A stretch of 64,000 nucleotides of DNA, from positions 52,704,708-52,768,707 of the forward strand of contig CM055099.1 of NCBI GenBank assembly GCA_029204225.1, written 5' to 3'. How positions within the stretch are numbered: position 1 is the first letter of the stretch; every line of letters starts with the position of its first letter. A model generated the notes under the pieces. It was not told where the DNA came from and did no database searches. It saw only the letters and a program-made list of their open reading frames with translations. The position numbers and the translations under genes were made by a program. Shown here one piece after another: positions 1 through 9,864 of the stretch. The DNA comes from Diphasiastrum complanatum (Eukaryota; Streptophyta; Lycopodiopsida; Lycopodiales; Lycopodiaceae).

Positions 1-268
1 TCCATGCCTCACTTGCACTTTGACACTTTCCAACTTCCTTGAGAAGTTCATTTGTAACATTCATTTTAATGATATGAAGAGCCCTTTTGGCCTTCTTATC
101 AAACCTTTGTTGCTCTTGAAGTGTGAGAGGTCTCTCTTCAATTTCTGCAACTATGTCCATGAGTTCATTCAACTCAAGTAAGGACTCCATCCTCACTTTC
201 CAAGTAGAGTAGTTTGATGAACTCAACCTTTCACTAGACTCTAGCATGATCCCACCATTGGAAGCCAT
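1..268 (-). CDS. Copia element A, gag N-terminus (partial, runs off left edge)
   Basis: Minus-strand reading frame starting at the ATG at 266-268, open to the window edge (89 codons). It begins MASNGGIMLESSERLSSSNY and continues with TWKVRMESLLELNELMDIV, the usual start of Ty1/copia Gag (DUF4219/UBN2 type), which coats the retroelement RNA in virus-like particles in the cytoplasm. The same start pattern (S/T-NYS-WKVRMES) occurs in elements I (13.8 kb) and D (31.1 kb), so A belongs to the same lineage. No stop or frameshift is visible in the part present, but the rest of the polyprotein is outside the window, so its integrity is unknown. Confidence 0.8.
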   Translation of the reverse strand, partial: MASNGGIMLESSERLSSSNYSTWKVRMESLLELNELMDIVAEIEERPLTLQEQQRFDKKAKRALHIIKMNVTNELLKEVGKCQSASEAW

Positions 269-1428
269 GATTCTAATGTTTCTTCAACTTTTAGGTTCTG
301 TCCTAAAGCACTTAGCACTCACTTTTCTCTCAACAAATGATAGATAAAGAGATCTATGAAGATTTAGGACCCTAAAACACTTCTATCTTGAACCTAGATG
401 GTTTCCAAGCATAGAAAGGAAGATTGAAACACATGCAACACTTTGCACACACTAAGAATGGATTACAAAATCAAACCAACCTGAACACACTCTTGCTTAA
501 GCTCTCAAACTTTTCAGCAAGTGACCAAATCAAGTTATGGTGTGAAGAGTTACTTGCATTCTTAGAAAATACCCAAAACTAGGATGCCAAGATTACCTAG
601 TAATGAACAAACTTGATCAACATATGATCAACACACTAAGATATTGATTCAACCTGTAAAACCACATGTAAACCACACTTTTAAAAGTTTATAAACTCCA
701 GCAAGTGATAAATACAAGATTTAGAGGTGAATGAATGAGCACACTTAGTGAATCACAAGACTAGCTTCACTATCTTGTCAAATCTTGGTGTTTAGATGTA
801 GATCTAAGATCACTTCACATGAGAATGTTCCTCAACCTGTTAAGAACCTGAAAACACACTTGCATAATGGTTAACACCTTCCAGCAAATGCTCCAATCAA
901 ATTACATAAGGAGAGTTACTTACATGCTCAACAAAGTACACCAAAAATTATGCCAAAATTGATGACAATCTTTACAATATGCTCTTCACAATGGAGCTTA
1001 CAATATGTTCACCCAAAAAAGGGGATCTTTCATCCAAATGGGAGCTTTGCTCAGCCTTTAGGAGAATTACAACTCACTCAAAAGAGCATTTGTCATCCAC
1101 TTAAGGAGAAGTTTCATCCACTTAAGGAGAGTGTTCATCCAAGAATGGAGATTGTCAACAATAGGATTGAAAAGAACATTGTTAGTATTGAATATGCACA
1201 AGCCTCACAATCACAAATGATTAGGTGTTATGATCTGATCCAAAATAGTTTCTTTTCAGCCTCTGATCTTCAATAGACCTGAAATATGCTTTTGATCCAC
1301 AAGTTCAACTCACAAAACAAAGGTTAGTAAGATTTGATCAACAAAGCAATGCAAAATCATGCTAGAACTTGATCAAACATCCAAATATCACCAAAAATGG
1401 AATACTTACTGTAAATAGAAGCCAACCA
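269..1428 (-). other. Untranslated leader of copia element A
   Basis: About 1.16 kb between the primer binding site and the gag start, long for a copia leader. It holds no convincing coding sequence. Around 1085-1150 it has short direct repeats (CATCCACTTAAGGAGA twice, with related copies nearby), which make a small plus-strand open frame at 950-1276 look repetitive. I regard that frame as fortuitous. Confidence 0.6.
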
Positions 1429-1440
1429 GCTCTGATACCA
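1429..1440 (-). promoter_or_regulatory. Primer binding site (initiator Met tRNA) of element A
   Basis: The plus strand reads GCTCTGATACCA, the complement of TGGTATCAGAGC, which pairs with the 3' end of plant initiator-Met tRNA. It abuts the LTR that begins TGTGAAAAATACAG, fixing the LTR edge and the minus-strand orientation. Confidence 0.9.
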
Positions 1441-2095
1441 TGTGAAAAATACAGATCCTAAGTGGATCTAAACTCCAAGATCATTGGCTTGAATGCTTGC
1501 ACTCCAAACTACATAAGCTAGGAATTGGCAACACATTCTATGCTACCTAGAATGCAAAGAACTTGATCAAAAAGCATTTATCACAAATGGAAACTTCCAT
1601 AAACATCAAGTGCGGCCCAAAATAGCATTATACAGTCCATAATACATTAGCCTATCACTTTTGGAAAGCACCTAAGATCATACACAATAGCTTGAAGACA
1701 ATACACACAACAATGCTCTCAATGGAGGAAGAAACAATGACAATGATCTATTGATCTCAATGAAGCATACAAAAGGTTTCTCCAACCTGTTCTCCACGAC
1801 TTCCCTACTATTTATGGATGAGGAAGATGACTCTCTCTCCTCTCTCTAGAAGGTACTTGACCCTAGATATTCCCTATATAGGAAAAATAGCTAAAAATGG
1901 CTTATATGACCAAAATACATCAAAATGGTCTCATTTTGAAGGGTATGAAGTTTGACACTTCATCATACTGAAAAAATACAGTAAATAAAAACATTGTGGC
2001 CTGGTTCACACGTGTGAAACTCCAGAACTAAAACTATTTACAATTTTAGCCAATTTAGGCCTCAAACTAGCTAGGAAATGTTGACAATTTTCACA
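1441..2095 (-). repeat. LTR of copia element A
   Basis: 655 bp bounded by TGTG and CACA. The left side touches the primer binding site and the right side touches a purine-rich tract when read on the minus strand (GGAGGAG), so this LTR has the hallmarks of both a 5' and a 3' LTR. It carries the 14-bp palindrome TTCACACGTGTGAA at 2005-2018, shared with the LTR of element I. LTRs supply the promoter and polyadenylation signals of the element. Confidence 0.75.
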
Positions 2096-2877
2096 CTCCT
2101 CCGATCACAACATAGGAAGTCATTGCATGTAGTGGGTATTTCCTATCCTCCTTCAAACCTAGATCCTCCTAGCATATGCAAAGCATCAAGAGATGAAGAG
2201 GATTATAACTTGTCATGCAGAGATTCGTTCCCATGAGAGCGATAGCATAGCTCATATTCATACACATGCTTATGATTCCACAATTAACATTATGATCCAT
2301 TAACACTAAATTTAAATTTGGAAGGAGCCCTTTTTTATTCACTAACTTGACTATTAGGCCTTGCGACTTTTAATTCCCGCAAAAAGGCCTAAAGTCCTTT
2401 TATTAAATTTTAACTAATCACATAACTATGTGATCATCGGGTTGTGGACTTACACACGCAGGCTGCCAAATCCCTCTCACTTATTAACCAGGGTTAGAGT
2501 TGTCTCTATAACCACAAACCCTCCAACAATATCCCCCACCAAAACTATTGGCAGTCCCATGACATCTCGTGAGAGTTTTTATTTTAGGCTTTGATTAGCC
2601 TCACGTCGTGGAGTTTTATTAGATGGTACTGGACTTTTTCCATTAATTCCAGATGTGGCCCATTCAAATCACGTGCATGTGGATAAAAGCACTTATGGGC
2701 CCCGGACAACCAATTTGATGTCGTCGACCGATTTCTTTGTGGTATAGGCACGTAATAAGAATCAAGCTGCAACTGCCTAGGACTTGCCACGTAGCTCCTT
2801 ATTCAAATGCAAGATGTGCGAGATGTGCGAGATCGGCCATCATCTAAAAAAAAATTAATTTTAATTTTTTGTTTTAA
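2096..2877. other. Unresolved repeat-derived stretch with a second PPT/LTR-end signature
   Basis: No convincing gene. Just right of LTR A the minus strand could encode the very end of a copia RNase H. Near 2519-2545 the minus strand reads GGTGGGGGATAT followed by TGTTGGAGGGTTTG, the look of a polypurine tract joined to a copia LTR start, so a second fragmentary LTR probably ends at about 2529. A minus-strand open frame of 68 codons at 2584-2790 matches no family I know and I do not call it a gene. Confidence 0.4.
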
Positions 2878-3447
2878 AATTTGGTGGACAATATGGGTAT
2901 CAGCTTGAAGCTCTTGACGAGAGTAGTGCATTTATGTAGGTTGTCAGTAATTTTAGCTACAAAATGTGTTAGACATAACTAAATAATGCACCTCTCAGTT
3001 TAGTAATCACTAGTTAACCGTGAGCTCAAATCTGTAAGGCCCCCATTATGAGGAGAAGCCATTATTGGGCACGGTTGTTCGTATAGGGTCTACTGTGAGA
3101 CCATGATGGTTATGAGATGGCTAGATTATAGTTTCTATATAGCAGGAAGTCCTAAGGGGTTTGGGGGGCAGTAGCCCCCCGAGAAACAGGGGGTCCGGGG
3201 GGCGGTAGCCCCCTGGTGGGGGGTTTGGGGGGCAAAGCCCCCCAACAACCTTTTGACTCCCTGAGTGAAAACACACTTTTTGGTGTTTTGCATCCCCTTG
3301 GTCCTTTGGCTATTCGCTCTCTCAGATGGTGGTTGCTACTAGATAACTACCACATTGAGAGGCATTCATTAGAAGTTGGAGCAACCTACATAAATGCACT
3401 GCTCTCGTCAAGAGCTTCAAGATGATACCCATATTGCCCACTAAATT
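2878..3447. mobile_element. Foldback / non-autonomous DNA element with ~66-bp terminal inverted repeats
   Basis: The left end (2878-2944) and the reverse complement of the right end (3382-3447) match at roughly nine bases in ten. Both contain CAATATGGGTATCA and GCATTTATGTAGGTTG. The interior (about 440 bp) has no transposase, so it would depend on a protein supplied in trans. I could not see a clean target-site duplication. The middle contains a run of GC-rich hairpins (3156-3244). Confidence 0.7.
3156..3244. repeat. Three GC-rich palindromic hairpin units
   Basis: Three near-repeats of the form GGGG-T-GGGGGGC-(A/G)GTAGCCCCC or GGGGGGCAAAGCCCCCC stand in otherwise AT-rich DNA. Each can fold into a short G/C hairpin. 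They lie in the centre of the foldback element 2878-3447. Confidence 0.7.
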
Positions 3448-3543
3448 ATTATTATTATTATTACTATTTTAAAAAATATTTTTAAAAAAAATACTTAAGA
3501 AAATTATATATTATGTTACCACAGTACCAGGATCCGCGGGACC
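3448..3543. mobile_element. Fragment of a hAT-type MITE related to the copy at 50.7 kb
   Basis: AT-rich run ending in CCAGGATCCGCGGGACC. Its reverse complement matches the left terminus of the complete MITE at 50702-50884 (GGTCCCGCGGATCC, then an AT-rich core). Only one half is present. It is cut on the left by the foldback element and runs directly into the LTR of element B on the right. Confidence 0.5.
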
Positions 3544-3735
3544 TATTGATAAATCGGTCCGGTACCACTGATGAGAATCAGAATCGAAACAAACGCAAAT
3601 AAATTCAGATGGAGTTTGGATATGATTGTCGATCACTGCCTGTTATATCATTCCTACAGTCCTCTAGAATGTAGACAGACACTGTTGACCTACGTTTAAG
3701 TTAATTCAGCATTCAACAAAATTGAACCTATGTGC
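3544..3735 (-). repeat. Truncated 3' LTR of element B
   Basis: Matches the start of the LTR at 7798 over about 190 bp (for example GATTGTCGATCACTGCCTG and TTAAGTTAATTCAGCATTC). It stops abruptly at 3735, where reverse-transcriptase coding sequence begins, which indicates a deletion that removed most of this LTR and the 3' end of pol. Confidence 0.8.
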
Positions 3736-3821
3736 TTCTCATCAACGATGTGAATCTTGAGGTCGTATGCAGTTGGATATGCAAATAGTAGACGTAAGGA
3801 AGCATGTTTGACCACTGGAGA
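3736..3821 (-). pseudogene. Reverse transcriptase fragment of element B (distal part)
   Basis: The minus-strand frame reads SPVVKHASLRLLFAYPTAYD followed by LKIHIVDEK, a copia reverse-transcriptase segment. It continues exactly the frame that ends in TETFSPV at 4844. The two halves are separated by the insertion at 3822-4843. Confidence 0.8.
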
Positions 3822-4843
3822 TGTTGGAGTTTAATCTAACTCCTACTCATCCCAACAGCCCTCCTTCCTTTTTGAAATTTTACTCTCTCAAATGTAACTT
3901 GCAAAAAATGAACTGTCGCTACAATCTGGTTTTTTACTCGCAACTTTTGCACAGCCAAAAAATGTGAAAACCCTGACACTGTATTTTTTACACTGAGTTT
4001 TTTGACAGGCGACAATGCAAGTTTTACACGGGTTTTTACACAGGCAAAAATTGCTTGCATGTAGTTTTCAACAGGCGAAAAATAGGCGACACTTGCCCTA
4101 CAATAGGCCGAAGCTGTCCTACAAATGCCGAAGGTGTCTCAAACGTCAAAGGTGTCTTCCAAACGTCGAAGGTGTCTTATCAAATGCCGAAGGTGTCTTA
4201 CAAATCCTGAAGGCTGCCCTCAGATAAAGGCAACGGCCAAAAGGCCAAGGAGTGTCACATCTCTAGTCTTCATAAATATATGAATTTTTGCTATCAGACC
4301 AAAAAGTCTTCACGCTCCATCAACGAACTGATCCACTGATCATATTAACAGTTGAGAGAACTATTTTAGAACCTTAGCAATTGTCTTAAATATGTTAGTA
4401 GGATCACGTGCTTATCAGTGCAATTGTATTGTGGTCTGATCGTTGTATTTACAACTTCAATATATAGATTCGCTATTGTTCTACACCTTCGCATTCTTGT
4501 TGAATGATAACTCTCGCTCCTCTGACACAAACATTATTAAGAAGAGAATTGTATGGTTGTCTCTGATGCTTGAATTAATTCTAAATTCTCTTCATATCAA
4601 GTTATCATTATTAGAGGATTGCATGGCTATCTCAGATGCCTAATTCCTTTTGCAATCTCTCTTTCACGACAGTCTATGACTCCAACACTGAGATTTCACA
4701 CACAAAGAACTGCTCGTAACTCCATTCTCCAAGTAATCCACGGTCCTGGTTATAACAATTTTCTTGTTCTTCTTCCAATAGAAGTGGTATAAGAGCTGAT
4801 ATCTATTTTCGCCCATAGAGTGATATCAGTATCTGCTCCCACA
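3822..4843 (+). mobile_element. 1022-bp solo-LTR-like insertion in element B, 5-bp target duplication
   Basis: Begins TGTTGGAGTT and ends CTGCTCCCACA, flanked by GGAGA at 3817-3821 and again at 4844-4848. Removing the insert and one GGAGA restores the copia reading frame across TETFSPVVKHA, which is strong evidence for a clean insertion. TG...CA ends and a 5-bp duplication fit a solo LTR. A primer-binding-site-like string TGGTATAAGAGC occurs inside at about 4782, so a short truncated retroelement (LTR, PBS and a stub) is the alternative. No coding region was recognised. Confidence 0.75.
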
Positions 4844-7667
4844 GGAGAGAAGGTCTCAGTGTAGTCGATGTCGTACTTCTGAGAAAAACCCTTTGCTACA
4901 AGTCTGGCCTTATATCTCAAAACATCTCCATTCGGTCCATACTTGTGTATGTAAACCCATTTGCATTGCACTGTCTTCGTTCATGGCTTGGATCTATTTG
5001 TCCTTCTCTGATGGACATTCAATTGCTTCTTCGAATGTTTGTGGTTCTCCACTGAATCCACAAAACTCTTCAGATGTAGAAGATGAACTACCTGGCACAA
5101 ATCTTGCTGGCGCTCTTTGCTCTCTTGTTGATCTTTTGGGAGATTCTTTTGGTACTACAATGTTCTTGTCTTTATCTGTTTTGCTAGGTCCAGAACCATT
5201 TTGGTTTACAGGTGTAGTAGCAGTAGGGAGGCTTGCAAATCTTTCTTCGTCCGATTCATCGCTTTGACTGAGGTGCGACTCGAACATCTTCGTCTGAGTG
5301 TTTGTCCTTTGCTCCCTCTGTCGCGGTTGGTAGATCATAATATTGTCTTCCAAGAACTTCATAACTGACAGGATCATTGTTAGCCATTGTTCTGGTCTCA
5401 TTGAACTTGACGTCTCTGGCTATCTTCATTGTGTTTGTCTCTAGCATATAGATTCTGCAGTATGACGAATGATTGTCATATCCTACAAGATATCCTTGTT
5501 TTGCTTTCTCATCAATCTTTTTTTGAAGTTTGTTTGGAACATGTGAATATGCTGCACAACCAAAGATTTGAACATGAGTCAGATTGGGCATTCTACCCCA
5601 CCATAGTTCGTGTGGTGTTGTGTGAGGAACACCAGATTTTCCTGTCCTGTTCTGAATGTAGGCAGCTATAGCTACTGCTTCAGCCCACAACACTCTTGAC
5701 GCCTTCGAATAGGCCATCATGCATCTAGCGGCTTCCATGAAAGTCCTGTTCTTTCTTTTTGCAACACCATTGCACTGTAGTGTATAGGATGTTGTCCTTC
5801 TGTGAATGATTTCTCAATCATTGTAGAAATTAGTAAATTGGTTTGAGATGTATTCTCCACCCTGATCTGTTCTGATCTGCTTCACCTTATTTCCTGTGTA
5901 TCTTTCTGTCCAACTCACATATTCTGTGAACTTGTCAAATGCATCTGATCTATTGTGATGAAGTAGACTCTAGCGAACTTACTATAGTCATCAATAAAGA
6001 TGATATAGTACTTCCAGCCTCCTATTGAGATCATGTCGAAAGGTCCGTAGATGTCCAAATGTACTAGCTCCAAAATCTTTGTCATTCTGTAGGAGTCCTT
6101 AACAAAAGGAGTTCGTGACATCTTACCTTTTATACATGCATCACAGGTCATCGAACTGATTGCATTCGGGATGCTCACCCCTGTGATAGGTCCATGATGG
6201 CTTGCTTGATACAATGCCATTGAGGTCATATGCCATAGTCTCCTGTGCCATAGAATATCTGACGAATCATCATGGGTTTGATGCAATTGATCTGTAGGTA
6301 GGCGTATCTTCAAGTAATATAGGTTGCCTTTTTTTCTACCTTGTGTAATCAATTTATTGGTGCTTGCATCAATGACATTACATATTTCGTGTGAAAACGT
6401 CACATGCATCCCATCATTTGCTATCCTTGCAACTGATAGCAAGTCCTACTGCAATGTAGGTATGAACAGATCGTCTTCGAGTCGTCTGTTTCTGTCGTTT
6501 GTGTTGAGCCACAATGAACCAATACCATTCACTTGATGTTTTGATCCGTCTCCAAGAATAATAAATCTTGATGGATCTACACTTCTAAAGTCAGACATTA
6601 TCTTTCTTGATGCAATGAAGTGTGAGGTTGCTCTTGAATCAAGGATTACCTCCTGTGTGTCAAGTGTCAATACTGCACACATATCTGCACAGATGTAGGC
6701 TTCGATTTTTCTTCGTCCATCTTCGAGCTTTCTGACACTTCGACGTAGGACAAACTATTATTGTTCTCTCGTTTGCCTTAAGCTTATTTGTTCTTGGGTC
6801 CTGATAACAGTCCATGGATGCATGACCCTTTTTGTGACAATGGATACACTCAATCTTCGGATTGAGCCAGCACAAATCGACAGCATGTCCTTCGCGTTTG
6901 CATCTCATGCATGTTTTCTTGTCGCCATTCTGTTGTTTAGACTTTCCTTTGTTCTTCCAACCGTCTTTGTCGTCTCCCTCTGCTTGCTGATCTCGATCCT
7001 ACCTTCGGTATGGCTCCCCCTTAGGCTTGAATTGCTTCTTTGGCTTCTCCTTATTGTCATAGAGAGCTTGATCAGAAATGTCCTTGTAATCAAGGTGCTC
7101 ACGAGCTTCAACTTCTTCTCGAATCTCGAATACTGCCTTTTCGAGTGTCATAGCTAGATACTTTGCTACCAATGTTTGGGTTGTCTGGAAAGATCTTGGT
7201 AAAGCTCTTAACAGATAAGTGAGCTGCTTCTATGCTGATACTGCTTTCTCTGTTTTGAAATTATGTAATGAAAGGAACAGGTCCTTCATCTTTCTGATAA
7301 AGGAGGGTTTTTGCCATCCCATCGCAGATTTGTTAGTTGATCTTCGAGCAGCATGATCTGGCTACATGATTTCATCTGAAATCTGGTAAGCAATGTATCC
7401 CACATCATCAGAAAGTGTCGCAAGGTCAAGCGTTAGGATACCCTCAATGGATGAAAACAACACAACTACTGCCTTGTCGTTCTTCTCTCTCCATTCTCAT
7501 AGCTCTTTTCTTGTAGTTGTAGGCATTTCTTTGGTGCCGTCTACCCAGGGCCATAGCCCTTCTACCTTCAATATGAGAGAGGTCTTTATCTTCCATGCTA
7601 GGAAGTTTGACCTTGATGAGTCGAGAATTGTATAGATCTTTGATTGAATACTACTTATTGAAGCCAT
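4844..7667 (-). pseudogene. gag-pol relic of copia element B
   Basis: Minus-strand pieces in the proper order: Gag N-terminus from the ATG at 7667 (MASISSIQSKIYTILDSS); two CCHC knuckles near 6820-6905 (CKREGHAVDLC, CIHCHKKGHASMDC); protease near 6630 with the active-site motif damaged to DSRA instead of DSGA; pre-integrase and integrase 6442-5915 (CDACIKGK, LDIYGPF); integrase C-terminal part 5738-5256; Ser/Thr-rich linker; and the reverse-transcriptase start 4971-4844 (CKWVYIHKYGPNGDVLRYKA). Frames change several times and there is an in-frame stop at 6443-6445. The element is dead. Confidence 0.8.
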
Positions 7668-7784
7668 TACTGTGAACTGTGTTCTCACTTGTTAATGGTT
7701 TCTTATCTTGAACGCTTTGTCTCCTGGATTCGATAGCTTTGCGACTATGTCAGACTATAAGAAGCTCTAATTACCGACTTTGCT

Positions 7785-7796
7785 GCTCTGATACCA
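7785..7796 (-). promoter_or_regulatory. Primer binding site of element B
   Basis: GCTCTGATACCA on the plus strand, the complement of the initiator-Met tRNA primer site, two bases from the LTR start TGTTGATAAATC at 7798. Confidence 0.9.
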
Positions 7797-7797
7797 C

Positions 7798-8720
7798 TGT
7801 TGATAAATCGTTCCGATACCACCAATGAGAATCGGAAGCGAAACAAATGCAAATAAATTTAAATGGAGTTCGGATATGATTGTCGATCACTGCCTGTTAT
7901 ATCATTCCTACAATCCTCCAGAATGCAGACAGACACTACTGACCTACGTTTAAGTTAATTCAGCATTCAACAAAATTGAACCTATGTGCAAAATAGATAA
8001 AACAAAACGAATGAGATACACAAACAATAAGCAAACAATAATTCAATTGAGATCAAACAATTTAGAATGATATGTGCATAATCGCTACAACATCATCTAT
8101 TGATCCTCTTGGTTTAAGCACTTTGTGATAGACCCACACAGTGCATTGGCGTGAGAGAAGCGGTGTTCTCCCACGAACGGTGTCTCGCTTACTAGCAGAC
8201 TACTTTGGATCTCTGTGGATCCTGCTTACAATATCTCGCTCAATGGTAGACTTCTCTATTCTGTATTTTTGTCAATCTGTGTCTGTATATATTTTGGTGC
8301 ATCTAGCAATTGCATATATTTAGAGTAATATCTCGATTAGATAGATTAAACAATCTAAGACTAATCATAGATTACAAGAATAGCGGATTAGGCATGTCCT
8401 AATGTTCTTCTGCAGATGTCATCATATCATATCAAGGATTTGTACTTTATGGTATTTCTTTGATCTTCTCGGTCCTTTTGAGCGCGAGGTGTCGAAAGTA
8501 TTTGACCTTTGGGTGTCTCGGACATTTTCGTTTCGCATCGTTCAACCTTCTCCTATTGTTTGCGAACATTTCATTTTCGAGGTCTTCGAAATCTTTGTTT
8601 TCGAGGTTTTCGAGTTCTTTGAGATATTCGTCAAGTTGGGAGTTGAGAGCTAGCAGAGCTTTGGTATTCTGAAATATTTACACGGACTTGAATTTACGAA
8701 AGCTCCTACTCACAAACAAA
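7798..8720 (-). repeat. 5' LTR of element B (right edge uncertain)
   Basis: The first 190 bp match the LTR fragment at 3544-3735, with about one difference in ten. The rest is noncoding, including a stretch rich in TTTTCGAGGT-like repeats near 8570-8620. Small plus-strand open frames at 8402-8672 come from that low-complexity stretch. The end is placed just before the tandem repeat that starts near 8725. Confidence 0.55.
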
Positions 8721-8724
8721 AAAT

Positions 8725-9229
8725 ACGTTGGAGCCCGGTTTAGTCCTGTAGGTTCATCTCGGTGTGCAACATAGGACAAAGTAGACTACCTACAAAATGG
8801 ACTCCGTTCGTTGACACTAGACCAGTTCTCGAATATGCTAGAAAGTAGTCCATTTAGTGGCATTCCCCCCGACAGAAAGGACATTTCTAGACAAACGACA
8901 TCAAAATTGAGCTGCAAATGGTCTTGTGGATTCGTGTCGAGCCCATGGACCTGTGGACACCTCCCGTCCAAAGTTCTGACCGTTTTTTACTGAATTTGAC
9001 CAATTTCTGGCTCGACAGGCCTAGAATCCCAACACTACATTTAGGGTTTCTGGTTCGGACGCATGTTTTGCTGTGAGTATTAAACCATTTGGAGCCAAGT
9101 TTAGTGCTATAAGTTCATATCGGCATGTGGCACAAAACATAACAAAAGGTTTGAAAAATGGACTTTTTTCAGTGCGGTTTTCGGGGATGTTGGAAAGTAG
9201 TCCATTTAGTGGCATTCCCCCCCAGCAAA
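8725..9229. repeat. 352-bp-period tandem repeat, first part
   Basis: One full unit (about 8725-9076) and the first part of a second. The landmark CCATTTAGTGGCATTCCCCC occurs at about 8850 and again at about 9202, giving a period of 352 bp. The second unit is broken at 9229 by copia element I and resumes at 15313. The units differ at roughly one base in five, so the duplication is old. No gene was recognised. Confidence 0.7.
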
Positions 9230-9850
9230 TGTAAAAATTACAGCAAATAAGGATCCTAAAACACTTGAAATGATGAGAGAAACAATAGATTATGATTTCA
9301 TAAGATTAGCACAAGTTGAACCATCAAAATCCATCAAAAATCTATGCTTGAACCTCACTAAATGGCCCAAATCCTTGAAAAAGGCTTCACACGTGTGAAA
9401 GTACGGCCTCCCACAGTCTGAGTACTGTACACCAGACCTAAATTCAATCCTATAATCATTAGTAATCACAAGTACTCAAACAATTATGAACATAGAGAGC
9501 AATTGCACCATTATGAGAGAAAAAACATGAAATTGCTTGATTGATTTTGGTGAGATATCATCACCTATATATACATGATCCATCACGGTTTTGGGCAGGT
9601 ATGGGTTGGAATCTTGGAGATCCCTCAACAATGCAAAAATTACCAAAAATAGCTCCTATTTTTTCTCCCTTGTATCTAAGCATAATTTGGACTCATTCCA
9701 AAGGTTCTAACACTTAGGTCTACTTGAGAACATCCTTATGAATGGAATCCTATGCTATTTGGCACGTGTGACAAGCCACATCATGACCATCTAACTATTT
9801 ACAAGTCATATGACCAAAACTAGTCAAGCTAGAATTGTGAATTTTTAACA
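9230..9850 (-). repeat. 3' LTR of element I (621 bp)
   Basis: Bounded by TGTAAAAATT and TTTTTAACA. Relative to the other LTR it lacks about 60 bp between 9600 and 9603. It carries TTCACACGTGTGAA at 9386-9399 and a second CACGTGTG at 9763-9770, which may be binding sites for ACGT-core (bZIP/bHLH-type) factors. Confidence 0.9.
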
Positions 9851-9861
9851 CTCCTCCTCAC
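9851..9861 (-). promoter_or_regulatory. Polypurine tract of element I
   Basis: The minus strand reads GTGAGGAGGAG immediately before the LTR start TGTTAAAAATTC. It serves as primer for second-strand synthesis. The identical 11-mer precedes the LTR remnant of element D at 27239-27249. Confidence 0.85.
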
Positions 9862-9864
9862 TAT

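Larger units (their letters stand above)
3544..8720 (-). mobile_element. Ty1/copia element B, internally deleted and decayed
   Basis: Minus-strand copia relic. From right to left it has a 5' LTR (from 7798), primer binding site (7785-7796), gag, zinc knuckles, protease, integrase and reverse transcriptase, which joins directly to a 192-bp piece of the 3' LTR. The second half of the reverse transcriptase and all RNase H are missing between 3735 and 3736. A 1022-bp insertion splits the reverse transcriptase. Multiple frameshifts and stops rule out autonomous activity. The right edge is approximate because no matching LTR end is available. Confidence 0.8.

Noticed and set aside
950-1276. 108-codon plus-strand frame with His-Pro-Leu-Lys repeats
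   Set aside because: Lies in the leader of a minus-strand copia element and results from short direct repeats. No homology recognised.
1429-1440. tRNA-like strings GCTCTGATACCA
   Set aside because: These are retroelement primer binding sites, not tRNA genes. No cloverleaf can be drawn around them.
8402-8672. Two overlapping Phe/Ser-rich plus-strand frames
   Set aside because: They lie in LTR B in a TTTTCGAGG-type low-complexity stretch and lack domain features.
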